64,000 nt of DNA from Mycolicibacter sinensis (GCF_001667945.1 NZ_LZJK01000083.1:62001-126000), one strand, 5' to 3'. Positions 1-9,638 are shown, counted from the first letter of the stretch. The notes: generated by a model from the sequence alone, not told the origin. Numbers and translations are program-made.

Positions 1-1098
1 CCGCTGCAGCTCACCGCCGGACAGGCCGCCGGTGTCGCGCTCGGCGAAACCGGATAGACCGACCTCGTCCAGGAGCCGGTCGATGTCGATGGTGGTGCCC
101 GGCGGCAGGCCCCACACCACATCGTCGGCAACCCGAGTGCCCAGCACCTGGCTCTCCGGATGCTGCATGACCACCGCGGTGCCGCCGGGGGCGCCCAGGC
201 CCACCGCGCCGGGGCGCTCGACGGTGCCCGCGGTGGGTGCCCGCCCGGCCAGTAGCAGCATCAGGGTGGTCTTGCCCGACCCGTTGGCGCCGGTGACCGC
301 GACGTGTTCGCCCGCTTGTACTTCCAGGCTCACCGGCCCCAACGCGTCGTGGCGGGTCTGCGGGTAGCGGAACCGCACCTGACCCAGGCGCACCGGTACC
401 GGCGCGATGGGGCCGCTCTCGGCGGTCAGGTCCAGTTTGTGTACGTCGGGCACGCCGCGCAGCCGGTCGAGCACCCGGGACAAGGCCCAGAAGCCCAGCA
501 GGGAGACGATCATCACGCCGACCGTTGTCTGCGCCAGGAGCAGCAGGTGCCAGTAGCGCAGCAGCACGCCGAGAAATCCGGTGAGGTCGGCAGCGGCCCG
601 CTGGAATTCGGGCAGCGGAACCTTGGCCATGGCGGCCGCGACGCCGTGCACATTGGCGGTGATCGCATCGAAGATCAGGTGGCGCAGCCGCGACAGCACG
701 GCCAGCGACGCCACCACGCCGGCACCGAAGATTGCGCCGGCCACCGCCGAGGCCAGGATCACGGTCGGCAGACCGCGACGGTGGCGTTTGATGACGCCGG
801 TCAGCCCGCCGATGTAGGCGCAGTTCACCACCGTCATGAAGCCGCCCATGCCCGCGATCAGGAAGGCGATGGTCGCGGCGGCCACCGTGGCGGCGATCAG
901 CACCCGGATCCGGTAGCGGTAGGCCAGCAGGCCCATCGGCACCGTGCCGAGCAGCGCCAATCCGCCGGCAAAGGGCACCACGACCGCGATGATCGCCGTC
1001 GCCGCGCACAACGCCGCCATCACCGCGGCCTGCGCGATCTCGACCGGTTGCATAGAGCGAGCCCGGACTCGGGTCTGGCCCTGGCCGGTCTTCGTCAC
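1..1098 (-). CDS. ECF-like ABC transporter, membrane plus ATPase chain (Rv2326c-like), 3' part cut off
   Basis: The reverse strand reads an open frame of 366 codons that leaves the window at base 1. From a GTG at 1098 (an ATG at 1053 is the alternative) the N-terminal 200 or so residues hold several hydrophobic segments. They are followed by an ATP-binding domain with a Walker A motif GANGSGKT near residue 274 and the ABC signature LSGGELQR at the very edge. A fused membrane/ATPase chain of this kind, divergent from a MarR gene, matches Rv2326c of M. tuberculosis, an energy-coupling-factor type importer component of unknown substrate. Walker B, and any second ATPase domain, lie outside the window. 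Substrate cannot be inferred. Confidence 0.85.
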   Translation of the reverse strand, partial: MTKTGQGQTRVRARSMQPVEIAQAAVMAALCAATAIIAVVVPFAGGLALLGTVPMGLLAYRYRIRVLIAATVAAATIAFLIAGMGGFMTVVNCAYIGGLTGVIKRHRRGLPTVILASAVAGAIFGAGVVASLAVLSRLRHLIFDAITANVHGVAAAMAKVPLPEFQRAAADLTGFLGVLLRYWHLLLLAQTTVGVMIVSLLGFWALSRVLDRLRGVPDVHKLDLTAESGPIAPVPVRLGQVRFRYPQTRHDALGPVSLEVQAGEHVAVTGANGSGKTTLMLLLAGRAPTAGTVERPGAVGLGAPGGTAVVMQHPESQVLGTRVADDVVWGLPPGTTIDIDRLLDEVGLSGFAERDTGGLSGGELQR

Positions 1099-1191
1099 CT
1101 GTCGATTCTGCCAGCCGATCCCGACAGCACCCGTTTCGCTTCACCGACCGAGTTCATCCACTTCCTTCCACCGTTGTGCAATACTCGCGCG

Positions 1192-1641
1192 ATGGCAGCC
1201 CCCGTCCACGCCAGCCTGGGAGCCGACCTGCTCAGCGTCGTCGCCCGACTCAATCGGGTGGCCACCCAGCGGGTCGCCCTGCCGATCCCCGGTGCGCAGG
1301 CCCGACTGCTGTCGACCATCGAGGATCTCGACGAGGCCCGCATCTCCGAATTGGCCGCGGTCGACCACTGCTCGCAGCCGACGATGACCACCCAGGTGCG
1401 CCGGCTCGAGGACGCCGGCCTGACCACGCGTACGACCGACCCGCAGGACGCCCGCGCCGTGCTGATCCGGATCACCGATAAAGGGGTGCGCACGCTCGAC
1501 CAGGTCCGCCGGGACCGGGCCGCGGCGATCGATCCGGAGTTGGACCGCCTCTCTGCTGAGGACCGCCGGACGCTCGCCGACGCGGTCGAGGTGCTGCGCC
1601 GCTTCCTGGCCGACACCGCTCCGGCCAGACCGCTGCGCTGA
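1192..1641 (+). CDS. MarR-family transcriptional regulator (Rv2327-like)
   Basis: A 149-residue protein starting at ATG 1192. The central part is a winged-helix domain: ISELAAVDHCSQPTMTTQVRRL is the recognition region, followed by a wing around DPQDARAVLIRIT. It ends in a helical dimerisation tail. It is divergent from the ECF-like transporter with about 90 bp between starts, the same arrangement as Rv2327/Rv2326c, so local control of the transporter is plausible but not shown. A much longer frame extends upstream to 304, but it only crosses the transporter gene antisense. The MarR fold begins at the chosen start. Confidence 0.85.
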   Translation: MAAPVHASLGADLLSVVARLNRVATQRVALPIPGAQARLLSTIEDLDEARISELAAVDHCSQPTMTTQVRRLEDAGLTTRTTDPQDARAVLIRITDKGVRTLDQVRRDRAAAIDPELDRLSAEDRRTLADAVEVLRRFLADTAPARPLR

Positions 1642-1822
1642 CGCCGATCACGGGCCCGCCCGGGTCGGCGCCATCGGACCAGCGGAGATTCGGCTGAGAT
1701 GTTTCCAGCCTGGTCCGGTTTTCGAATATGCTCATGGCGGCATCGGCTCGAAGCGACCCCAGGCCTCCCGCCGCCCCGGCGGCTCCTGCACTGGGCCGGC
1801 GGTCTTCGGGGGAAGGACATCC

Positions 1823-3676
1823 GTGGCGGACAGATTGGCGCTGGTCACCTCGATCGCCGCCGAGCTGATGGCCACCACACCGTCCACGGCGCCCGCGGTC
1901 AGCGAGCGCGTGCTGAAGACGCTGGTGGAGCAGCTCAACGTCGACGCCGGATTCCTGCGCCACAACGATCACGAGATCCGGGCCTCCAAGCTGGTCGCGG
2001 AATGGCCGCCGCGCACTGATCCGCCGGATCCCGATCCCCTGGCGGTCGTCTCGTTCACCACCGCCGACCCGGTCTTCACCACCTGCGCGCACGGCAAGCG
2101 GGTGGCCGTCATCCGGCCGGAGCCGTCCGAGTCCGGCTATGTCCGCCAGATGGCGAGGGACCACGCCATCGAGTCGCTGTCGGTGGCCACCGCGCCGCTG
2201 ATCTCCGGACCGGTGACCACCGGCATGCTCTACCTGGTCAAGTTCCGCCGGCCCAAGTGGCGCCCGGAGGAACTCAACACCATCGAGGCGATCGCGTCGC
2301 TGTTCGCGCAGTTGCAGGCCCGCGTCGTCGCCGAGGAGCGGCTGCGTTATCTGGCCGACCACGACGACCTGACCGGTCTGCACAATCGGCGCGCCCTGGT
2401 CGCCCACCTCTCCGATCGGCTGGTCGCGGGCAGCCCCGGGCCGGTCGGCGTCTTCTACATCGACCTGGACCGGCTCAAGCCGATCAACGACTACCTCGGG
2501 CACTCCGCCGGCGACTGGTTCATCCAGGACTTCGCCCGCCGGCTACGGGCCTACGCCGGGAACCGGACCATGACGGCGCGCATCGGTGGCGACGAGTTCG
2601 TCGTCATCCCGGACTGGCCGATGTCGATGGCCAGCGCGGAAACCTTCGCCGACCGGCTGCAGGGCGCGCTGCGCGACAAGGTGGAGATCCAGGGCCACAC
2701 CGTCACCAGCACGGTCAGCGTCGGCGTGACGGTGGGACTGCCCGGCGAGGACACCAGTGCAGGACTGCTGCACCGCGCCGACGAGGCCGTGCTGGCCGCC
2801 AAACGCGGCGGCGGCAACCAGACCGTCAGCTCCACCGACGACATGTCACTGAAGAGCTTGTTCCGCAAGGACATCGAGCTGCACCTGCAGGGCAAGATCG
2901 ACGACGAGTCACTGCTGCTGTACTACCAGCCCGAGGTCGACCTGTGGAGTGGCGCGATCGTGGCGGTCGAGGCGCTCGTCCGCTGGCGGCATCCGACCCG
3001 GGGGCTGCTGCTGCCCGGCTCGTTCATCAGCATCGCCGAATCCGCCAACCTGGCCGACGATCTGGGCCGGTGGGTGATGCGCAGCGCATGCGCAGAATTC
3101 AGCTCATGGCAGGCCAACGGGGTTCGGACCAACGCCACCCTGCGCATCAACGTCTCCCCGGTGCAGCTGGCCGCCCGCGGGTTCGTCCAGAACGTGGTGG
3201 AGACCGTCGACGAGTTCGGCCTGCGGCCGGGGTCACTGTGCCTGGAGATCACCGAACGCGCGGTGGTGCAGAACATCGAGACCACCCGGCGCACTCTGGC
3301 CGAGCTGCGCGAAGCCGGGGTGCAGATCGCCATCGACGACTTCGGCACCGGCTACGCGGTGCTGTCGCACCTGAAGGATCTGCCGGTCGACACGTTGAAG
3401 ATCGACACCGTGTTCGTGCGTGAATTGGGCGTCAACCCCGGTGATCTCGCGATCGTACGAGCGATCATCGCCCTTGCCGAAGCGTTCGGCCTGCAGGTGG
3501 TCGCCGAGGGCGTGGAGACTTCAGCGGCCGCGCTCACCTTGATGCGGCACGGCTGTCACCGGGCCCAGGGATTCCTGTTCTCCCGTCCGGTGCCGGGTCC
3601 GGCCGCCGAGGCGATGCTGGCGTCGCGCTGGATGGCGATGCCGTTCCTAGCCGACAGCCAGGCGCTGGTGATCTGA
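1823..3676 (+). CDS. GAF-GGDEF-EAL cyclic-di-GMP synthase/phosphodiesterase (Rv1354c-like)
   Basis: A 617-residue protein that begins at a GTG at 1823 behind a strong GGGGGAAGGA ribosome site. The N-terminal third looks like a GAF sensory domain. It is followed by a diguanylate cyclase domain with an intact GGDEF at residues 255-259, then a phosphodiesterase domain with an intact EALVRW signature starting at residue 383. Both catalytic signatures being intact suggests a bifunctional enzyme, as described for the mycobacterial Rv1354c/DcpA family, which has the same three-domain order and nearly the same length. It is cytoplasmic, with no membrane segment. In M. tuberculosis this gene sits elsewhere, so its position beside the MarR/ECF pair is a rearrangement. 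Confidence 0.93.
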   Translation: MADRLALVTSIAAELMATTPSTAPAVSERVLKTLVEQLNVDAGFLRHNDHEIRASKLVAEWPPRTDPPDPDPLAVVSFTTADPVFTTCAHGKRVAVIRPEPSESGYVRQMARDHAIESLSVATAPLISGPVTTGMLYLVKFRRPKWRPEELNTIEAIASLFAQLQARVVAEERLRYLADHDDLTGLHNRRALVAHLSDRLVAGSPGPVGVFYIDLDRLKPINDYLGHSAGDWFIQDFARRLRAYAGNRTMTARIGGDEFVVIPDWPMSMASAETFADRLQGALRDKVEIQGHTVTSTVSVGVTVGLPGEDTSAGLLHRADEAVLAAKRGGGNQTVSSTDDMSLKSLFRKDIELHLQGKIDDESLLLYYQPEVDLWSGAIVAVEALVRWRHPTRGLLLPGSFISIAESANLADDLGRWVMRSACAEFSSWQANGVRTNATLRINVSPVQLAARGFVQNVVETVDEFGLRPGSLCLEITERAVVQNIETTRRTLAELREAGVQIAIDDFGTGYAVLSHLKDLPVDTLKIDTVFVRELGVNPGDLAIVRAIIALAEAFGLQVVAEGVETSAAALTLMRHGCHRAQGFLFSRPVPGPAAEAMLASRWMAMPFLADSQALVI

Positions 3677-4054
3677 CAAGAACATCGCCCGGTAAAACGC
3701 GGCACACAACCGCACCCCCGTCTGCCTGCCGGCGAGCGCAGCAGTCGGTGCGGTGCACCAACGCGGCTCGGCGTGCGGCGGCAATCGGCGGTGCGGACCC
3801 CTCGAGGTGCCCCGGGCGAAGCTGTGGGAGGAACTGCGCGGCGCCGACCACGACGCGCGCTGCCGCGCCGCCGATCCGTGCAAACCAGTCCCTCGCATAA
3901 ACAGGAATGATACATACCTTTTGGATGGTGTCCAACCCCCACGAGACTGTTAGTTACACCACGCGGGCGCCGCGGATGCCGGCCGCCGCCGGCCGACTCT
4001 CCGGCACCGGCAAGGAAGCCCGGATGGCGGTGTCCGCCCGTCATAATCAGAGAC
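3677..4054. other. Intergenic region, 378 bp, no gene recognised
   Basis: This stretch lies between the cyclic-di-GMP enzyme and the PAS protein. Frames on the minus strand here have shadow-like composition (Arg/Pro/Gly runs) and no good start signal. The part from about 3890 to 3960 is noticeably more AT-rich and may contain the promoter for the PAS gene, but no convincing -35/-10 pair could be picked out. Confidence 0.4.
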
Positions 4055-4459
4055 ATGGAGCGACGGCGGAACGCGCAAACCCCTCAGACCCCGATGGAGA
4101 CGTTGCGGCAGTTGCCGGCTCTGGTCGCGCTCGAACGGATCCCGGTCCCGGTGCTCGCGATCGCCGACGACGGCACCATCTTGTTCGCCAACACCGGGTT
4201 CGCCGCGATGCTGGGCTACACCCAGGAAGAGGTCCTGGCCCTGGAGTTCCGGCAGATCTTCGGCGACGTCCCGCCCGCCGAGGAGTCCGCCTTGTCGGTG
4301 ATGCACTCGTTGGCCAATCTCGTCGTCTCCCTTGGACATCGAGACGGTTCTACGGTGCGGGCATTGATGAGCAAGTCGGCACTCGAACGTGCCGACGACC
4401 GGGTTGCGCTCGCGACGTTCCAGGACCTCACCGAGCAGCTGTGGCTCGATGAACGGTAA
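4055..4459 (+). CDS. Small single PAS-domain protein
   Basis: A 134-residue protein from ATG 4055. After about 25 residues it shows a single PAS fold: VPVLAIADDGTILFANTGFAAMLGY is the typical PAS core (FAN..GFA..LGY), and the chain ends with the PAC-like FQDLTEQ. No output domain follows, so it may act as a sensor partner in trans. It lies directly after the cyclic-di-GMP enzyme and converges on the TetR gene, with 4 bp between stop codons. A link with cyclic-di-GMP signalling is only suggested by position. Ligand unknown. Confidence 0.75.
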   Translation: MERRRNAQTPQTPMETLRQLPALVALERIPVPVLAIADDGTILFANTGFAAMLGYTQEEVLALEFRQIFGDVPPAEESALSVMHSLANLVVSLGHRDGSTVRALMSKSALERADDRVALATFQDLTEQLWLDER

Positions 4460-4463
4460 CCGC

Positions 4464-5132
4464 TCAGCGGTCGGCGGCTGAGTCTTCGTCGGCGCCCGGG
4501 CTGACCTGATAACGCAGCGCCTCACGGGCCAGGAATTGCTGGAAATACGACAGCGAGTCCGCCGCCACGATCGCCGGGAGCAGCGCCCCCCACATCCGGG
4601 TCAGCCGCCCGACGCTGTCGCCGGAGTGCGACAGCAGCCACGTCCCGAGCATGGCGCCGGTGATCGACTCGGCGACCTGGGCGGCATCGAGGTCCTCGCG
4701 CAGGTCGCCCTCGGCGATCGCGCGGGTGGTCTGCGCAGTCACCGCGGCCGCCCACTCCCCGGCGACATCACCACCGAGATCGTTGGATTCCGACAGTGCG
4801 AACACCAGATGGCCCGCCGCGCGCGCCTCCTTGTCGGCCGCCAGAACCGCGGTGACGGCGAACATGCCGTGGATCATGCCCTCCAGCGCCGGCGACGACG
4901 GCTGGCACATACCCCGGAAGGTGTTCAACATGGTGGCGAATCCGCCCTCGATGATCGCCATCACCAGGGATTCCATCGAGTCGAAGTGGTGGTAGAGGGC
5001 ACCTTTGGTCACCCCGGCCCGCTCGATGATGGCGGTTCGCCCCGCGGCGACATAGCCGACCTCGCCGAAGACGTCGATAGCGGCGTCGAGCAGTTTCCGC
5101 CGCGTCGCCTCGGATCGGACTTGACGTGCCAT
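4464..5132 (-). CDS. TetR-family regulator, second of a coupled pair
   Basis: A 222-residue protein with the TetR N-terminal helix-turn-helix (ATRRKLLDAAIDVFGEVGY, then RAGVTKGALYHHF). The start ATG at 5132 shares one base with the stop of the upstream TetR gene (TGATG), so translation is probably coupled. The N-terminal half resembles the gamma-butyrolactone-receptor (ScbR/ArpA-like) branch in general form. The C-terminal ligand domain is not diagnostic. Target unknown, possibly its own operon or the neighbouring lipoprotein and acyl-CoA oxidase genes. Confidence 0.88.
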   Translation of the reverse strand: MARQVRSEATRRKLLDAAIDVFGEVGYVAAGRTAIIERAGVTKGALYHHFDSMESLVMAIIEGGFATMLNTFRGMCQPSSPALEGMIHGMFAVTAVLAADKEARAAGHLVFALSESNDLGGDVAGEWAAAVTAQTTRAIAEGDLREDLDAAQVAESITGAMLGTWLLSHSGDSVGRLTRMWGALLPAIVAADSLSYFQQFLAREALRYQVSPGADEDSAADR

Positions 5133-5818
5133 CAGTCGATCCGGTCTCCGGCCGCGGCGAACTCCGCCGAGGTGGTTTTGACCGCCAGCGCAGTGCGTCG
5201 CCGGATGAACTGGAGGAAGTAGTCGATCCGGTCCGCGGGCACCATACCCGGAAGTACGACGATCAGCGCCCGCTCGATCTGGCGCAGGAACTGCTCGGGC
5301 TCGTCGAGGTTGCCGGCTTGCCGCAAACCCAGGTACAGCGTCAGCAGCACTCGCGCGATGTCGTGCGGATCGCTGTCGACGACGTCGCCTTCGGCGATCG
5401 CGCGTTCGGCGACCACGCTCAGCGCCTGGACCGCGTTGTTGAGCACCGTGGTCTGCAGGCCCTCGGCCCGGCCGACCACCGGCAGCAGATGCAGCACCGC
5501 GCGCGCGGTGTCGCGGCAGATGTCCTCGACCGCCATCAGGTAGCCGACATCGATCAGGGTTTCCAGGCCGGAGAGCTTGCGGTCGACCAGCGCCTGCACC
5601 GCCGCCCCCGCCCTGGCCAGTTGTTCATCGATGACGGCCAGAGCCAGCGCATGCTTGGAGCGGAAATGGAAATACATGGCGCCCTTGGTCAATTCCGCTT
5701 CGGCGAGGATGTCGTCAAGGCCGACGTCGTGATAGGGCCGCTGGGCGAACTGATGCGCAGCGGCGCGGATGATCTGCTGGCGCGTGGCATCGGCGCGCCG
5801 GTCGGTGGTTTCAGCCAA
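5132..5818 (-). CDS. TetR-family regulator, first of a coupled pair
   Basis: A 228-residue protein starting at ATG 5818. The DNA-binding domain is clear: ATRQQIIRAAAHQFAQRPY is followed by AELTKGAMYFHFRSKHAL. It overlaps the next TetR gene by one base, giving a two-regulator transcription unit. The two proteins are related in layout but clearly diverged, so this is an old duplication or a heterodimer-type pair rather than a recent copy. The upstream 187 bp contain inverted-repeat sequence that could serve as operator. Ligand and regulon cannot be read from sequence. Confidence 0.88.
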   Translation of the reverse strand: MAETTDRRADATRQQIIRAAAHQFAQRPYHDVGLDDILAEAELTKGAMYFHFRSKHALALAVIDEQLARAGAAVQALVDRKLSGLETLIDVGYLMAVEDICRDTARAVLHLLPVVGRAEGLQTTVLNNAVQALSVVAERAIAEGDVVDSDPHDIARVLLTLYLGLRQAGNLDEPEQFLRQIERALIVVLPGMVPADRIDYFLQFIRRRTALAVKTTSAEFAAAGDRID

Positions 5819-5858
5819 CGCGCGATCTCAGCCTCGTCACTGACCGGCAGTCGTACCG

Positions 5859-5885
5859 CATTGCGCTAACGCTATCAGGGCAATG
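5859..5885. promoter_or_regulatory. Inverted repeat upstream of the TetR pair, candidate operator
   Basis: CATTGC at 5859-5864 is mirrored by GCAATG at 5880-5885, about 40-65 bp upstream of the first TetR start. TetR proteins usually bind inverted repeats near their own promoter, but the arms are only 6 bp and could be chance. Confidence 0.25.
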
Positions 5886-6005
5886 TTGAAGTTGACTCTT
5901 TTCGATACTCGGAATCGTCAATTACCGCCGTCGGCATTCGGAAAACGTCCAATTAGCTGTCGTCGGAGCGTATTCAGTCTCCCCAGGTCCGGCCCGCCGG
6001 GTGGT

Positions 6006-7136
6006 TCAGGCCGCAGGCACCGCAAACACCACGAACTGGGTCACCTGCCGCGGCGAGAAGTTGTCGTCGCTGACCAGCACCACCGTTTGCCGGCCGTCAG
6101 GCAGCCGCGGCCCCAGCGTGATCCCCTCGATGTTGTCCAGCGGATCCAGGCCGGGCGTGGCAGACAGGTCCGCCAGCAGCGTCTTGGTCATCGGGGTCAG
6201 GGCCCGCCCGGCCAGTGCCGGCACACCCAGCACGTCGGTGGCGTCACCGATCTCGGCGCGAAACAGCCGCACCGCCGGTCGGGCGCTGAACGCCCGCTCG
6301 ATCACCAGGAAGGCGGTATCCGACAGCGCCACCAGGTCGGTGAGGCCGTTGGTTTCGGCGGGCGGGGTCGCCGGCTCCAGCGGGTAGGCGTACTGGGCGA
6401 CCGGGGCCCTGGGGTCGCCGTGCGCGTCCAGGCGGTAGGCGGTGATCCGAGTCAGCGCCCCGTGGACCTGATCCGGTGGGGCACCGTCGTCGTAGCCGGG
6501 CCCCTCCATCGCAGCGAACAGCAGCCGGCCGTCGGCGGTCAGCGTGAGACCCTCGAGCGTCGTGTTGCGGCGCGGCCCGCTGAGCTGTGCCGACATCGCC
6601 AGCTCCGGCGGCATGGCGAACTGGCCGAGGTAGCTGCCGTCGAGCCCGGCGATCCTGACCCAGGGGTCGGCCAGCACGGGGCCGTGCGGGCCGTCGGTGA
6701 GCCGCTCGCCCTCCGACGACCAATACAGCCGCTGTCGGCCGCCGTCGAACGCGATCCCTTCCGGGTCGGGCGGTACCACCGGCGGCGAACTGCCGAAAGA
6801 TCGCGGGCCAAACGGCCCTCCGCGCTCGTCCAGCAGCGAGTGGACAGCGCTGATCGTGACATCGTCGACGCCGCGATCCGACACCGAGAGCCGAACCGTG
6901 TAGAACCGCGCCGGCCCCTTGGCCGACCGGTCATCACTGATCACGTAGTAGCAGTCGCGGCCGGGGTCATAACTGATGCCCGACAGACCGCCGACCGCCG
7001 TGCCGTCGAATGTGGTGTTCGACGGAAGGTGGATCTGGCCGAGATATTCCAGCCCCGGCGCCGGTGCCTCGCAGCGACCGCAGCCGGCGACCAGCAGCCA
7101 ACACAGCGACAGCAACCCGGCCAGCGTGGAGCGCAC
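6006..7136 (-). CDS. Phytase-like (esterase-like activity of phytase) lipoprotein
   Basis: A 376-residue protein from GTG 7136. This start is chosen because it is followed at once by a lipoprotein signal peptide ending in VAGC with Cys19. The longer frame to 7262 would bury the signal and overlap the divergent gene. The mature part reads as a beta-propeller-like esterase/phytase domain: LGQIHLPSNTTFDGTAVGGLSGISYDP, YVISDDRS, PDPEGIAFD, NTTLEGLTL and DNIEGITLGP recur in this family. It is probably anchored on the outer face of the membrane. The natural substrate is unknown, and family membership does not prove phosphate release. Its start lies 52 bp from the divergent acyl-CoA oxidase gene. 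Confidence 0.75.
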   Translation of the reverse strand: MRSTLAGLLSLCWLLVAGCGRCEAPAPGLEYLGQIHLPSNTTFDGTAVGGLSGISYDPGRDCYYVISDDRSAKGPARFYTVRLSVSDRGVDDVTISAVHSLLDERGGPFGPRSFGSSPPVVPPDPEGIAFDGGRQRLYWSSEGERLTDGPHGPVLADPWVRIAGLDGSYLGQFAMPPELAMSAQLSGPRRNTTLEGLTLTADGRLLFAAMEGPGYDDGAPPDQVHGALTRITAYRLDAHGDPRAPVAQYAYPLEPATPPAETNGLTDLVALSDTAFLVIERAFSARPAVRLFRAEIGDATDVLGVPALAGRALTPMTKTLLADLSATPGLDPLDNIEGITLGPRLPDGRQTVVLVSDDNFSPRQVTQFVVFAVPAA

Positions 7137-7188
7137 ACCGTAATCTAAACCCCGTTTACCGGCCACCTCGCCCGGATACCGTGCAGGA

Positions 7189-9108
7189 GTGACCACTTCC
7201 GAAGCTCTGCGCGACACCTTGGACGGCCGCTGGCGCGCGGTGAAGAACCGGGTCCGGGCCACCCTCTCCGATGAAAAGTTCCGTCCGCACTACACCCCCA
7301 ACACCGCGATCGCCCGCGCCAAAGTCGCCGAACAGCTCAGGATCCTGGCCGGCACCGGCGTGGCCGCCGACAGTTTCCGCAAGGAGCACGGTGGAACCGG
7401 TGACGTGGGCGCGGCGATCAGCATGATCGAACTGCTGGCGATGTCGGATCTGTCCCTGATGGTCAAAGCCGGGGTGCAGTGGGGGTTGTTCGGCGGCGCC
7501 GTGGAAAACCTGGGCACCGAACGTCACCACCGCGCCTACGTGCAGAAGATCATCGACCTCGAGATGCTCGGCTGCTTCGCGATGACCGAGACCGGCCACG
7601 GCAGCGACGTGCAGTCACTGGAGACCACCGCCACCTACGACGCGACGACGGGCGAGTTCGTCATCGACTCCGCGACCGGTCCGGCGCGCAAGGACTACAT
7701 CGGTGGTGCGGCCGAAACCGCCACCGTCGCGGCGGTCTTCGCTCAGCTGATCACCGCTGGCAAAAGCCATGGCGTGCACTGCTTCCTGGTGCCGATCCGG
7801 GATGCACACGGTAATGACCTGCCCGGGGTCACGACCTCGGACTGCCACTACAAAGGCGGCCTGCCGGGCGTGGACAACGGCCGCATCGTGTTCGACCAGG
7901 TCCGGATTCCCCGGGAGAACCTGTTGAACAGATACGCCGACGTCGACGCCGACGGCAGCTACCGGTCGTCGATCGAAAGCGACGGCCGACGGTTTTTCAC
8001 CATGATCGGCACCCTGATCCGGGGCCGGGTCTCGGTGGGTGGCAGCGCAGGAGCGGCCGCGCGGGTCGCCCTCGACATCGCCACCCGATATGCGTTGCAG
8101 CGCAGGCAGTTCAGTGCGCCTGGCGATGACGGAGCCGAACACGAGGTGCTGATCATGGACTACCTGGTGCATCAGCGCCGGTTGTTCCCGCTGATCGCCC
8201 GGTCCTATGCGTTGCAGTTCGCCCAGAACGAGTTGGTGGGCCGCTGCCATGACCTGCAGACGTCCGACGATCCCGACGCCGAGGAGCAGCGTGAGCTCGA
8301 GGCGCGGGCGGCCGGGCTCAAGGCCGCCAACACCTGGCACGCGTCCCGGGCGATCCAGGAAGCGCGGGAAGCCTGCGGGGGCGCCGGCTACATGGCCGAG
8401 AACCGGCTGATCGCGTTGCGCGCCGACATCGACGTGTTCACCACCTTCGAGGGCGACAACCACGTGCTGACCCAGCTGGTGGCCAAGCAACTGCTGACCG
8501 CCTACGCCGACGACATCGCCGGGATGAGCCCCGTCGACTGGGTGCGGTTCGCCGCCGAGACCGTCGGGGACCGGGTGCTGAAACGTACCGCGGCAGAGAC
8601 GATCATCCAAACGTTCGTGGACGCCCGCCAAGACAGCGAAGAGGAGGGCAGCCTGTTCAACCGCGGGACCCAACTGCACATGTTCGAAGACCGCGAACAA
8701 TATCTGCTGACCTCGGTGGCACGCCGGTTGCGCGCCAAGTCCGAGGAGATGAGCGACTTCGACGCGTTCAACGCGGTCCAGGACCACGTGCTGCACGCCG
8801 CCACCGCCCACATCGACCGGGTGGTGCTGGAGGCGTTCGTCGCCGGCATCGACTCCTGCCCGGACGCCGAGGCCCGCGATCTGCTGGAGCTGGTGTGCGA
8901 CCTGTACGCGCTCAGCGTCATCGAGGACGACAAGGCGTGGTACATCGAGCACCGGTACCTGTCCACCGATCGGGCCAAGGCCGTCACCCGCGGCATCAAC
9001 GACCGGTGCCGCAAGTTGCGGCCGCACGCCCAAACCCTGGTCGACGGATTCGGCATCCCCGAACAGCTGCGATACGCCGAGATGCTGCATCCGGAACACC
9101 TGGTCTAG
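7189..9108 (+). CDS. Acyl-CoA oxidase/dehydrogenase, long peroxisomal-oxidase-like form
   Basis: A 639-residue flavoprotein from GTG 7189. It is longer than ordinary acyl-CoA dehydrogenases (about 380-400 residues) and matches the acyl-CoA oxidase layout. The FAD-binding middle is CFAMTETGHGSDVQSLETTATYD. The motif FTTFEGDNHVL carries the glutamate expected to act as catalytic base, and a helical C-terminal extension follows. It would remove hydrogen from the alpha-beta bond of an acyl-CoA in beta-oxidation. Whether it passes electrons to oxygen or to ETF cannot be decided here. The next gene is on the same strand after 125 bp. Confidence 0.85.
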   Translation: MTTSEALRDTLDGRWRAVKNRVRATLSDEKFRPHYTPNTAIARAKVAEQLRILAGTGVAADSFRKEHGGTGDVGAAISMIELLAMSDLSLMVKAGVQWGLFGGAVENLGTERHHRAYVQKIIDLEMLGCFAMTETGHGSDVQSLETTATYDATTGEFVIDSATGPARKDYIGGAAETATVAAVFAQLITAGKSHGVHCFLVPIRDAHGNDLPGVTTSDCHYKGGLPGVDNGRIVFDQVRIPRENLLNRYADVDADGSYRSSIESDGRRFFTMIGTLIRGRVSVGGSAGAAARVALDIATRYALQRRQFSAPGDDGAEHEVLIMDYLVHQRRLFPLIARSYALQFAQNELVGRCHDLQTSDDPDAEEQRELEARAAGLKAANTWHASRAIQEAREACGGAGYMAENRLIALRADIDVFTTFEGDNHVLTQLVAKQLLTAYADDIAGMSPVDWVRFAAETVGDRVLKRTAAETIIQTFVDARQDSEEEGSLFNRGTQLHMFEDREQYLLTSVARRLRAKSEEMSDFDAFNAVQDHVLHAATAHIDRVVLEAFVAGIDSCPDAEARDLLELVCDLYALSVIEDDKAWYIEHRYLSTDRAKAVTRGINDRCRKLRPHAQTLVDGFGIPEQLRYAEMLHPEHLV

Positions 9109-9233
9109 CCGCCGGGTTTGATTCGGTCCAGCTTCGCCTCTCCTCCGTCGAGGCTTGCTGACCGCCGGTTGGCCGTGTCGCCGGCCGCCTTTATAGGCTG
9201 TCGGCATCGAGCCCAAACAAAGGAGTATCACCC

Positions 9234-9638
9234 ATGGCGTGGTTCCTCGCGCTGAACGCCTCACCGACCAAGGGCGGCCAGTCGCCGACCTATGAGCTGC
9301 AGGAATCCGCCGATATCGAGCGGATCACCCAGGAAATGGCCAGCTTTGCCGCCGCCGATCGAGCCGTGGCGGTTCCGGCCGTCTTCAACAACGGCCGCCA
9401 GAAGGTCACCGTGTATGTGCGCCCGGCCGCCTGGGGCGCCTGGGCGATCTACGAGCTGAGCGAAGAAGAGCGCCGGGAACTGATGGCCGCCAGCCCGCTG
9501 GTCAACGCGATCGCACAGGCCCGTGCCGCCAAACAGCAGCAGCAACAATCGGGAATGCCGCAGCAACCGCCGCAGATGTTCGCGCCTCAGGCGCAGCCGC
9601 AGCAGTCCGGTCCTTCGGTGATTCCCAGGCTGGACTGA
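9234..9638 (+). CDS. Conserved hypothetical small protein with Gln/Pro-rich tail
   Basis: A 134-residue protein with a near-ideal ribosome site (AAAGGAG) before ATG 9234. Residues 1-100 look like a compact alpha/beta domain with no motif I recognise. The last 35 residues are low complexity (Q5 run, then QQPPQMFAPQAQPQQ) and probably disordered. There is no signal peptide or membrane segment. Function unknown. It sits upstream of tRNA-Asn. Confidence 0.75.
   Translation: MAWFLALNASPTKGGQSPTYELQESADIERITQEMASFAAADRAVAVPAVFNNGRQKVTVYVRPAAWGAWAIYELSEEERRELMAASPLVNAIAQARAAKQQQQQSGMPQQPPQMFAPQAQPQQSGPSVIPRLD

Noticed and set aside
11..1144. Long minus-strand frame with Arg/Gly/Pro/Asp-rich translation
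   Set aside because: It is another frame of the real ABC transporter gene; the correct frame shows membrane helices, Walker A and the ABC signature.
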